54,249 nt of DNA from CAYYFX01 sp964471155. Its GTDB lineage: Bacteria; ARS69. Below the pieces are notes generated by a model. The model did not search any database. It was given only the letters and a program-made list of their open reading frames with translations, and was not told the origin of the DNA. The stretch is taken from contig CAYYFX010000015.1 in assembly GCA_964471155.1 (NCBI GenBank), positions 1 through 54,249 of the forward strand. The letters run 5' to 3'. The translations under genes were made by a program, and so were the position numbers. Shown one piece after another: positions 46,251-53,654 of this stretch. Numbering within the stretch: position 1 is the first letter of the stretch; each line of letters begins with the position of its first letter.

Positions 46251-47996
46251 TTACCGCGGTGAGAGGATCCCGACGGTGATCAGCAGCGGGATGATGACCG
46301 CCACGATCGCCTCGCCGGCGATGAGACCCGACGCCAGGGGCGTCGAGAGCCTCCCGGCGGTCGCGGGGCTCCGCCGCTCCCAGAAGAGCTGGATGAGCCC
46401 GCCGATGAACATCGCGAAGATCACCGCGCCCGGCACCATCATTCCGATCCCGATGCCGGTGGGCGAGGGAAGTCGCGTGCGCCACCGCGACTCGAGCACC
46501 GCGATCGCGATCCCGAACAGCCCGAACAGGACGGCGAACTCGAACGCCCCCCGGCCCATCGCCGAGCCGCCCTGCGTCAGGAACTCCGCGAACCCGGCGA
46601 CCCGCTGCGAGATGGGTGACGTGAGCCCCTCCCCGCCGATCCCGTACGTGCTCTTCAGCAGCGGGTACATGTAGGCGACCGCCGCCGCGCCGACGGGCGC
46701 CGCCAGGAGCTGCGAGCAGGTGAGGAACCGCGGCGTCGACCCGATGATGTGGCCCGCCTTGTAGTCCTGCATGATCGCCTCGGACTGCACGGCGATCGTG
46801 CCCGTCGTGCCGCTCGTCGACAGGTTGGTCGTGACGTTGCCCGGCGCCAGCCCGGCGAAGATCGCCTGCATGAGATTCGTGAGCTGGCTGATCGGTCCCC
46901 AGTTCGTCTCGCCCAGGACGCGCAGGCCGACGAGCATGAGCGGCACCGACAACGCGATGGCGACGATCGTCATCCACCACGGGACGTCGAACACCACGCG
47001 CTGGATCACCAGGAGCGCCGCGGTGGCGAGCCCCACGCCGATGCCGACCCATTTCAGCGGGAACTCGTCCGCGTCGACCGATCCGCGCGACAGCCGCGTG
47101 AACGTCCGCGTGAGCGTCCGCCACTTGAGCGCGAGCGACGTGAGCCCGGCGCACAGGATCATCGCGGTGCCCGGCCACATCACCCAGCGGAGGATCTCGC
47201 TGCGCACGGGCGCGGAGATGATGCCCTGCGCGACGAGGATCTTCGGCGCGATGACCCAGGAGAGGATCGCGCCGATCAGCATGCTCAGGTTGATCCGGAC
47301 GCCGACGATCATGCCGGAGCCGACCCCGAGAAGGCTCACGGCGAGTCCCGCGCCCGCGGTCGCGGCGGTGAGGCCGAAGAGGGTCGCGAAGACCACTTCC
47401 GGGATGAGGTGGCCGCCCCACGGCTGCTGGAGGAACATCACGACGCCCGACGCGATCGTGCCCAGCGCCAGGGCGATGGCAGGGTCGCGCGCCTCCCGGC
47501 CGCGGCTGTCGAGAACGATGATCGTCTCGGCGGCGGCGACGCCGTCGGCGTAGGTCAGCCCCTCGTCGACCACGTAGTGCCGGCGCAGCGGCACGGCGAG
47601 GAGGAGCCCGAGCACGCTCGCCGCCGTGAGCCAGGCGAACGACTCCAACGGCGAGGGGGCGAACGTGTAGCCGAGCGCGGGGGACTGGCGGAGGAGGTCG
47701 AATGCCGCGAGGATCACGCACATGAACGCCGTCTGGGCCGCGGACGTGCCCGCGGTCTGGACGATGTTGTTCTCCCAGCGGTTGAAGTTCCGGAACAGGA
47801 TCCCGAGCGAGAGGTAGCCGAAGAAGGCGGCCACGACCGAGACGTTGGGGCCGAAGCCGAGCTTGAGGACGATGTAGGGGTAGGCCGCCCCCATCACCGC
47901 GGCCACGAGCACGCCGGCGACCACCGCGCGCGTCGTGAACTCGCGCGCGCCGGGCGGGCGGGGGATCACACCGGGCACGTTCACGCTGTGCGCCAT
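46251..47996 (-). CDS. OPT-family oligopeptide/metal-chelate transporter
   Basis: 581 residues from the ATG at 47996 (an upstream GTG would add 13 residues without merit). About 14-16 hydrophobic helices. OPT features: NVPGVIPRPPGAREFTTRAV at the N-terminus, GTSAAQTAFMCVILAAFD, LLRRHYVVDEGLTYADGVAAAET-like loop, LPSPTGIGIGMMVPGAV near the end. The family moves peptides, glutathione or metal-siderophore complexes. A minus-strand TGCTACCCT box lies 9 nt before the ATG, leaving almost no leader. Co-transcribed with the rhodanese-MBL gene. Confidence 0.9.
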   Translation of the reverse strand: MAHSVNVPGVIPRPPGAREFTTRAVVAGVLVAAVMGAAYPYIVLKLGFGPNVSVVAAFFGYLSLGILFRNFNRWENNIVQTAGTSAAQTAFMCVILAAFDLLRQSPALGYTFAPSPLESFAWLTAASVLGLLLAVPLRRHYVVDEGLTYADGVAAAETIIVLDSRGREARDPAIALALGTIASGVVMFLQQPWGGHLIPEVVFATLFGLTAATAGAGLAVSLLGVGSGMIVGVRINLSMLIGAILSWVIAPKILVAQGIISAPVRSEILRWVMWPGTAMILCAGLTSLALKWRTLTRTFTRLSRGSVDADEFPLKWVGIGVGLATAALLVIQRVVFDVPWWMTIVAIALSVPLMLVGLRVLGETNWGPISQLTNLMQAIFAGLAPGNVTTNLSTSGTTGTIAVQSEAIMQDYKAGHIIGSTPRFLTCSQLLAAPVGAAAVAYMYPLLKSTYGIGGEGLTSPISQRVAGFAEFLTQGGSAMGRGAFEFAVLFGLFGIAIAVLESRWRTRLPSPTGIGIGMMVPGAVIFAMFIGGLIQLFWERRSPATAGRLSTPLASGLIAGEAIVAVIIPLLITVGILSPR

Positions 47997-48005
47997 GGGG
48001 CGCGG

Positions 48006-48014
48006 AGGGTAGCA
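48006..48014 (-). promoter_or_regulatory. Extended -10 element for the OPT transporter gene
   Basis: Minus-strand TGCTACCCT with the hexamer ending 9 nt before the ATG at 47996; no Shine-Dalgarno fits in the remaining bases, so the mRNA would be almost leaderless. Confidence 0.45.
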
Positions 48015-48076
48015 CGGAGGAGCGGGGGTCGCCACCGGTGCTGCACGCCGGAGCCCATTCGCCCCCCGTCCTGCCG

Positions 48077-48082
48077 TATGCT
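48077..48082 (+). promoter_or_regulatory. TATGCT -10 box for the HAF-repeat gene
   Basis: CGTATGCT lies 43 nt before the ATG at 48125 and AAGGAGG at 48114-48120. It resembles the CGTATACT boxes at 7939 and 17237. Confidence 0.45.
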
Positions 48083-48124
48083 CGGACGGGACGATCAGGG
48101 GAACCCGCTCGCGAAGGAGGCCGG

Positions 48125-49495
48125 ATGCCCTGCGCAGCTCGCCTCGCCGCCCCGGCGCTGTCCGCGATCCTGTTCTGCACCGCGAACTCGGTCGCCTCGG
48201 CCTCCGGTGCCTTCTTCATCCCGCTCGGCGACCTCCCCGGCGGCCCCTTCCACACGTGGGCGCTCGGGATCTCGGCCGACGGCTCGACGGTCGTGGGCCG
48301 GAGCAAGAGCTCCGACGCCGACGCGAGTTCCTTCGAGGCCTTCCGCTGGACGCAGCCGACCGGGATGGTCGGGCTCGGGGACGTGGTCCTCGGCGCGCCC
48401 CGGAGCCGCGCGGAGGAGGTCTCGTCGGACGGGTCCGTCGTTCTGGGGTACACCGGAAGCGGATGGCCGTTCCTGTGGACGCAAGCCACGGGGATGGTCG
48501 CGATCGAGGACACGACCGGGACTTATGCGGGCGCGCGTCCGTTCGCGATCTCGGCCGACGGCACGACGATCGTGGGCACGGGGACGACGGCCGCCGCGGG
48601 CAACGAGGCCTTCCGCTGGACGGCGGCCACCGGCTACGTCGCGGTGGGCTTCCTGCCGTCGACCATCCACGACAGCTTCCTCACGGACGTCTCGGCCGAC
48701 GGTTCGGTCGCGGCCGGCTTCAGCTTCCACCACGACTTCGACGTGGAGCCCATGATCTGGACGGCCGCGGGCCTGGACTCGCTCGGCGATGTCCCCGGCG
48801 GCGACGCCTATGCGCTCGCCTGGGGGATCTCGGCCGACGGGACCACGGTCGTCGGCGACGCCCACATCAACGGCGCGAGCGAGCCGTGGCTCTGGAGCGC
48901 GGACACGGGCTTCGTCCGGCCCGACCCGACCCACGACGGGGGCTGGTTCAACGCCGTCTCCGCGGACGGCTCGGTGGCGGTGGGCTCGGGCGATCTCGTC
49001 TGGGACGCCGTGAACGGGATGCGCTCCCTCGCCGACATCCTGGCCGGCGAGAGCATCGATCTCACCGGATGGTCGATCTCGAGCATCAGCGACGTTTCGG
49101 CCGACGGTCGCACGATGACGGGCTACGGGATCAACCCGTCGGGCGACGTGGAAGGATGGATCGCGCGTCTCCCCGATGCGGCCACGACGGCGCCCGGCCC
49201 GGCCGCGAGTCCGCGAACGACGCTCGCCCTGGTGCCGCGGGGCGCCAACCCCTCCTCCGGCACGCAGGCCTTCGACGTCGAGCTGCCCCGGGCGGGCCGC
49301 ATGCGCGTGCAGGTCTTCGGCGTGGAGGGACGGCTCTTGCGCACGCTCGTGGACGCCCCGCTCCCGGCGGGAACGCACGCCCTTCATTGGGACGGCCGGG
49401 ACGACCACGGCCGGCTCGCGGTCTCCGGGATCTACTTCGTGCGGGCCGCGGCGGGGGGCGAGGCGGCGACGCGGAGAGTCGTCCGGCTGGAGTGA
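48125..49495 (+). CDS. Secreted HAF-repeat protein with FlgD-like tail
   Basis: 456 residues from the ATG at 48125 (AAGGAGG upstream; the frame is open to 48038 without reason to start there). Signal peptide MPCAARLAAPALSAILFCTANSVASA. About seven repeats of the HAF type: ISADGSTVVGRS, VSSDGSVVLGYT, ISADGTTIVGTG, VSADGSVAAGFS, ISADGTTVVGDA, VSADGSVAVGSG, VSADGRTMTGYG, interleaved with FRWT segments, giving a propeller-like fold. Tail: VPRGANPSSGTQAFDVELP, LAVSGIYFVRA, ending RVVRLE (Glu replaces the usual final Arg). Role unknown; HAF proteins are extracellular. Confidence 0.85.
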   Translation: MPCAARLAAPALSAILFCTANSVASASGAFFIPLGDLPGGPFHTWALGISADGSTVVGRSKSSDADASSFEAFRWTQPTGMVGLGDVVLGAPRSRAEEVSSDGSVVLGYTGSGWPFLWTQATGMVAIEDTTGTYAGARPFAISADGTTIVGTGTTAAAGNEAFRWTAATGYVAVGFLPSTIHDSFLTDVSADGSVAAGFSFHHDFDVEPMIWTAAGLDSLGDVPGGDAYALAWGISADGTTVVGDAHINGASEPWLWSADTGFVRPDPTHDGGWFNAVSADGSVAVGSGDLVWDAVNGMRSLADILAGESIDLTGWSISSISDVSADGRTMTGYGINPSGDVEGWIARLPDAATTAPGPAASPRTTLALVPRGANPSSGTQAFDVELPRAGRMRVQVFGVEGRLLRTLVDAPLPAGTHALHWDGRDDHGRLAVSGIYFVRAAAGGEAATRRVVRLE

Positions 49496-49564
49496 GCGCC
49501 GGGCTCGCGTTCCGCCACCGCATCGCCGCCGCCGTCGCCGGCCTTCGCGCGCGGGCCCAGGCCC

Positions 49565-52500
49565 TTACCGCGCCACGCGCAGCACGATCCCCGACGTCCC
49601 CGCGAGCTTCAACGGCAGCACGCCGTCCGTCGCCGCCAGCTTCGCGCCGGTCAGCGCGTCCTCGAACCCGGCCCCGGCCGGCAGCTTCAGCTCCTCCAGC
49701 GGCACCTTCACCTCCACCGGCGCATCCCCCGCGTTCAGCACGACCACGAACACCACGCCCTCGTGCCGCCGGGCGTACGCGTACGTCCGGCCCTGCGCCA
49801 GGAGCGTGGTGAAGTCCCCCACCGAGAGCGCCGGGTTCGCGTTCCGCAGCGTGATGAGCGACCGGTACCAGTCGTGCATCTCCTTGCGTCCCGCCTCGTC
49901 CGTCCACTTCCAGTGGAACGGCCGCCGGCAGTCCGGATCCGCGCCGCCCTCCATGGCGATCTCGTCGCCGTAGTAGACGTGCGGCGCGCCCACGTAGGTC
50001 ATGGCGAAGAGCGCGGTGAGCTTCTGCCGCGCGCGGTTGCCGCCGATGGACGTGAGGTAGCGCGGCGTGTCGTGGCTGCCCACCAGGTTCATCATCGCGC
50101 GCACCGCCTGCTCCGGGTACGCGCCGCGCCCGGCCGCCAGCTCGCGGTCGAACTGCCCCGCGTCCGTCCGCCCCTGGCCGATGAAGGACGTCACCGGATC
50201 CTTGAAGTACTTGTAGTTCATGGTGGCGTCGAAGCAGTCCGGCGCCACCCAGTCGCCCGCGTCGGACCAGATCTCGCCCACGAGGTACGCGTCCGGCTTG
50301 ATGGAGCGCACCTTGTCCCGGAAGATCTTCCACACCCAGAACGGCACCTCGTTCGGCACGTCCAAGCGGAAGCCGTCGATGTCCATGTCCTTCATCCACC
50401 ACTCGGCGGACGCGAGGATGTAGTCCACCACCGGCTGGTTCACCTTCGCGTCCGCGGCGTTGCGCACGCCGTTCTCCTGCCCGCCCTGCCGCGACAGGTC
50501 GTAGTTCAGGTCCGGCATGTGGCTGAAGCCCCACCAGCACTCGTAGAACTCGCGCCAGTCCTTCGGCTCCGTGGCGGGCAGCGGCCACTTCTTCCACTCG
50601 AACCAGTCCCAGTACTCGGACTTCTTGCCTTTCTCGATCGTGTCCTGGAAGTACGGGCTGTGGTCGCCGATGTGGTTGATCACCCAGTCGGCCACAATGC
50701 GGATGCCGCGGGCGTGGCAGTCGTCCACGAACGCGCGGAACTCCTGCGGCGTGCCGAAGTGCGGGTCGATCGCCTTGTAGTCGTACGCCTCGTACTTGTG
50801 GTTCGAGCGCGCCGGGAACAGCGGGTTGAAGTAGAGGATCGTGACGCCCAGATCCTGCAGGTAGTCCAGGTTCTGCCGGATGCCCGCGATGTCCCCGCCG
50901 TAGAACGACATGTAGTCCGGCCGCCCGTCCGTGCGGTACGGGCTCTTCGAGAGCCCCGCGATGTCGTACCAGTCCTTCGTGAGGTGGTAGTACTCGCCGT
51001 TCGTCTTCCCGGACGACGGCAGCTTCGTGCGCCCCTTGTAGTACGGTTCGGAGAAGTCCGGGTCGTTCGCGGGGTCCCCGTTCGCGAAGCGCTCCGGGAA
51101 GATCTGGTAGAAGACGCCGGTCTGCACCCACGACGGCACGGTGAAGCGCGGCACCGCCGCCTCGGAGTACGTGAACGTGGCGGGCCCCGCGGCCGACGCC
51201 ACGCTCGTCTCCACCGGGCCCTCCCCGCCGAGGTACCAGGAGGTGGGCCCGTCCTTCAGCACGACGCGGTACCGGAAGTCCGGGATGCCGCCGGCGCGCG
51301 CGATGTTCATCCGCCAGGACTGCGACGTGGGATCGCTCAGGGCGCGGCGCGCCGGCACCTTCGTGGAGACCTTGCCGTCCGCGTCCAGGATCTCCAGCTC
51401 CACCGCCTCCACGTCGCCCGGCCACGTGCGCGCCACGAAGACCAGCTCGTCGTCGGACACGCGGTTCACGTCGCGCACGGTCTGCTCGTGCCGCAGCCCC
51501 TCGGCGAAGATCTCGCCGTCGCCCACGGCCACGTCGATCGCGGGGAAGCGGTCGTCCACCGTCCGGATGGAGTTCTTGCCGCCGAAGCCGTCGTCCGTGA
51601 AGGCGTCCGCGCCCTCGTCCGTGATCCACTGCCCGTCCGCGACGAACTTGTACTGGCAGTCCCCCTCGGGGAGCAGCATCGTGATCGTCCACGTGCCGTC
51701 GCCGTCGGGATCGGACATCGGGTCGGCGCCCACCGCCCAGTTGTTGAAGGTGCCGGCCAGCGACACGTCCTGCGCCGCCTTGCCCGGCTTGAACGCGAAC
51801 TCCACGCGGCGCGGCTGCCCGGTGAACGTGTGCTTCCCCTCGCCGCCCACGTAGATCACGGAGTTCTTGCCGCCGAAGCCGTCGTCCTTGAAGTCCTCCG
51901 CGTTCGGGTCCTCCATCCACGTGGCGCCGTCCACGACGAATTTGTAGAGATGCGGGCCCGGCGTGAGCTTCAGCTTCACCGTCCACTTGCCGTCGCCGTC
52001 CGCGTCCGCCATCGGCGTGGCGGAGGTGCTCCAGTCGTTGAAGTCCCCGGCCAGGTGCACGCTCTTCACGCCGGAGATCACGGGCTGGAACGAGAACTCC
52101 GCCTCTACCGGATCGCCGGCGGGCGCGGCCGGCTTCGCCGCCGGCGTGGCGGCCGCCGCCGCGGGCTTCGCCGCGCCGCCGCCGTCGCCCACCACGAGCA
52201 CGGAGTTCTTGCCGCCGTAGCCGTCGTCCACGAACTCCGCGGCGTTCGGGTCCTCCATCCACGTGCCATCCGCCACGAACTTGTACGGATAACGCCCCGC
52301 ATCCAGCTTCACGGTGGCGCGCCACGTGTCGCCGGTCTTCGTCATGGGCAGCGCGGTGGCGTTCCAGCCGTTGAACTCGCCGGCCAGGAACACCTGCGAG
52401 AAGTTCTTCCCCGGCTTCCACTCGATGACCACATCGCCCGGCGCCACGGACTTCGCGGCCCCGCCGGCCTTCGCCGCGGGCGGCGCCTCCGCCGCGGGCT

Positions 52501-52915
52501 TCGCGCCGCTCGCGTCCGTGGTGCCCGCCACGAACCCGCCGGCCGCGCCGCCGCCGCCCACCACGACCACGGAGTTCTTCCCGCCGAACGGGTTCGGCGC
52601 GGACTCCTTCGCCTTCGGATCCTCCAGCCACTGCCCGTCCACCACGAACTTGTACTCGTAGCGTCCCGGCGGCAGGTCCACGATGGCGGTCCACGTGCCG
52701 TCGCCGTCGTCGTCCTTCATCGCCTTGCCGGAGGGATTCCAGTTGTTGAACTCGCCCGCCAGGAACACGGCCTTCGCGCCGCGTCCGGCCTCGCAGGCGA
52801 AGGTGACGTCCTCGGCGCGGGCGGCGTCCGGCCACGCGACGAACCCGGCCACGACGGCCGCGGCGGCGAGGATCAGGAGGAAGGGAGGGGCGGAACGGCG
52901 GAACGCGGCTCTCAT
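49565..52915 (-). CDS. Exported neopullulanase/cyclomaltodextrinase-like GH13 enzyme with four CBM48 modules
   Basis: 1116 residues. Signal peptide (about 1-34). Four tandem CBM48 modules at about 36-120, 161-243, 270-357 and 368-453, each with LAG[EDT]FN[NGD]W, YKF and FGGKNS (YGGKNS in the second) motifs. Ala/Pro/Gly linkers separate modules 1-2 and 2-3, while 3-4 have only a short spacer. A CBM34-like N-domain (455-590) leads to the GH13 barrel (about 598-1030): region I ADWVINH (Asp743), region II GFRLDV with nucleophile Asp852, region III VGEIW with Glu881, region IV GSHDTPR (Asp949). The barrel is like SusA/neopullulanases, which cut starch, pullulan or cyclodextrins. It has no FlgD tail or lipobox, so it is probably periplasmic or freely secreted. 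Good promoter at 52961-52989. Confidence 0.9.
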   Translation of the reverse strand: MRAAFRRSAPPFLLILAAAAVVAGFVAWPDAARAEDVTFACEAGRGAKAVFLAGEFNNWNPSGKAMKDDDGDGTWTAIVDLPPGRYEYKFVVDGQWLEDPKAKESAPNPFGGKNSVVVVGGGGAAGGFVAGTTDASGAKPAAEAPPAAKAGGAAKSVAPGDVVIEWKPGKNFSQVFLAGEFNGWNATALPMTKTGDTWRATVKLDAGRYPYKFVADGTWMEDPNAAEFVDDGYGGKNSVLVVGDGGGAAKPAAAAATPAAKPAAPAGDPVEAEFSFQPVISGVKSVHLAGDFNDWSTSATPMADADGDGKWTVKLKLTPGPHLYKFVVDGATWMEDPNAEDFKDDGFGGKNSVIYVGGEGKHTFTGQPRRVEFAFKPGKAAQDVSLAGTFNNWAVGADPMSDPDGDGTWTITMLLPEGDCQYKFVADGQWITDEGADAFTDDGFGGKNSIRTVDDRFPAIDVAVGDGEIFAEGLRHEQTVRDVNRVSDDELVFVARTWPGDVEAVELEILDADGKVSTKVPARRALSDPTSQSWRMNIARAGGIPDFRYRVVLKDGPTSWYLGGEGPVETSVASAAGPATFTYSEAAVPRFTVPSWVQTGVFYQIFPERFANGDPANDPDFSEPYYKGRTKLPSSGKTNGEYYHLTKDWYDIAGLSKSPYRTDGRPDYMSFYGGDIAGIRQNLDYLQDLGVTILYFNPLFPARSNHKYEAYDYKAIDPHFGTPQEFRAFVDDCHARGIRIVADWVINHIGDHSPYFQDTIEKGKKSEYWDWFEWKKWPLPATEPKDWREFYECWWGFSHMPDLNYDLSRQGGQENGVRNAADAKVNQPVVDYILASAEWWMKDMDIDGFRLDVPNEVPFWVWKIFRDKVRSIKPDAYLVGEIWSDAGDWVAPDCFDATMNYKYFKDPVTSFIGQGRTDAGQFDRELAAGRGAYPEQAVRAMMNLVGSHDTPRYLTSIGGNRARQKLTALFAMTYVGAPHVYYGDEIAMEGGADPDCRRPFHWKWTDEAGRKEMHDWYRSLITLRNANPALSVGDFTTLLAQGRTYAYARRHEGVVFVVVLNAGDAPVEVKVPLEELKLPAGAGFEDALTGAKLAATDGVLPLKLAGTSGIVLRVAR

Positions 52916-52960
52916 GGGAGGACCTCTCGCGGATGGGCGGGGGACACGAATCCGTTCCGC

Positions 52961-52989
52961 ATTCTATGCCGCGGGGGTGGGTCGGTCCA
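52961..52989 (-). promoter_or_regulatory. Sigma-70-type promoter of the 4xCBM48 amylase
   Basis: On the minus strand TGGACC (52984-52989), 17-bp spacer, TAGAAT (52961-52966), about 45 nt before the ATG at 52915. Confidence 0.6.
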
Positions 52990-53038
52990 CGCCGCCGGCG
53001 CCGCGGGCGCCGGCAGGGCTCGGCAACGGGACCGGATA

Positions 53039-53050
53039 TCAACGCGTTGA
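53039..53050. promoter_or_regulatory. Palindrome TCAACGCGTTGA upstream of the amylase promoter
   Basis: A perfect 12-bp palindrome 50 bp upstream of the amylase -35 box. Its half-sites (TCAAC/GTTGA) match those of the 10-bp palindrome between the divergent promoters at 40558-40567, with two extra central bases. Confidence 0.4.
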
Positions 53051-53053
53051 GCC

Positions 53054-53073
53054 GCCTTCCGGTTGCGGAAGGC
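53054..53073 (-). terminator. Stem-loop after the second cassette copy
   Basis: GCCTTCCG (53054-53061) pairs with CGGAAGGC (53066-53073) around a 4-base loop, 27 nt after the stop of the 53100 gene on the minus strand. No U-tract. Confidence 0.5.
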
Positions 53074-53099
53074 AGTCCTCCGTGTTCGGCAGCGGCCGT

Positions 53100-53654
53100 C
53101 TACTGCCCGCGCCGGGCGAACCACTCGGGCGGCGGCATCCCCGAGGGTAGCTCGATCGTCCGCACCGTCAAACGAGCACCGCTGAGATCCGACAGCCGCG
53201 AGGCGTCCTCGGTCGGGATGCCGTCACCGGAAGCCACTCCCGTCAGCACGAAGCCGTCCGCGGTCAGCCCGTGCTCCACGATCTCCCGAAGGGCCACGGT
53301 CACATCGAACATCATCGTCCCGCTCCCGCGGCGGAGGTCCAGCGTGCCCCGCGCGTACAGCTCCTCGTCGAAGGCCGTGCTCCACCGAGCTGCGCCCTGC
53401 CAAGCCTCGGTCACCGGACAGACCCGCACCTCGCGCGCCCGATCCACCACGCTCCCCGCGTAGGGGACACTCAGGATCGCGGACTCGATCAGCCTGTGCT
53501 CGAAGGACGGAAGCGCCGCCGTGCGGAACAGCACCCGCGATGCTCCGCGACCGTCCTGGACCCCCGTGACGTCACGCAGGGCCAACACCGTCTCCCCCGC
53601 GAACGCCGTGCCCCCGAAAAAAACTAGCAGCACAACCGCCATCGCCAGTCTCAT
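53100..53654 (-). CDS. Secreted DNRLRE-like protein, copy 2 of the duplicated cassette
   Basis: 184 residues, the same length as the 23307 paralogue, with differences scattered over the whole length (for example GVASGDGIPTEDASRLSD against GMAPGAGIPTEDAARLSD). The signal peptide (MRLAMAVVLLVFFGGTAFAG) varies most. The predicted fold and role are as for the paralogue: one DNRLRE/CBM96-like beta-sandwich, no enzyme motif. The ATG overlaps the beta-helix stop (ATGA) exactly as in copy 1. Conservation of both proteins and of the overlap argues that the pair works together. Confidence 0.75.
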   Translation of the reverse strand: MRLAMAVVLLVFFGGTAFAGETVLALRDVTGVQDGRGASRVLFRTAALPSFEHRLIESAILSVPYAGSVVDRAREVRVCPVTEAWQGAARWSTAFDEELYARGTLDLRRGSGTMMFDVTVALREIVEHGLTADGFVLTGVASGDGIPTEDASRLSDLSGARLTVRTIELPSGMPPPEWFARRGQ

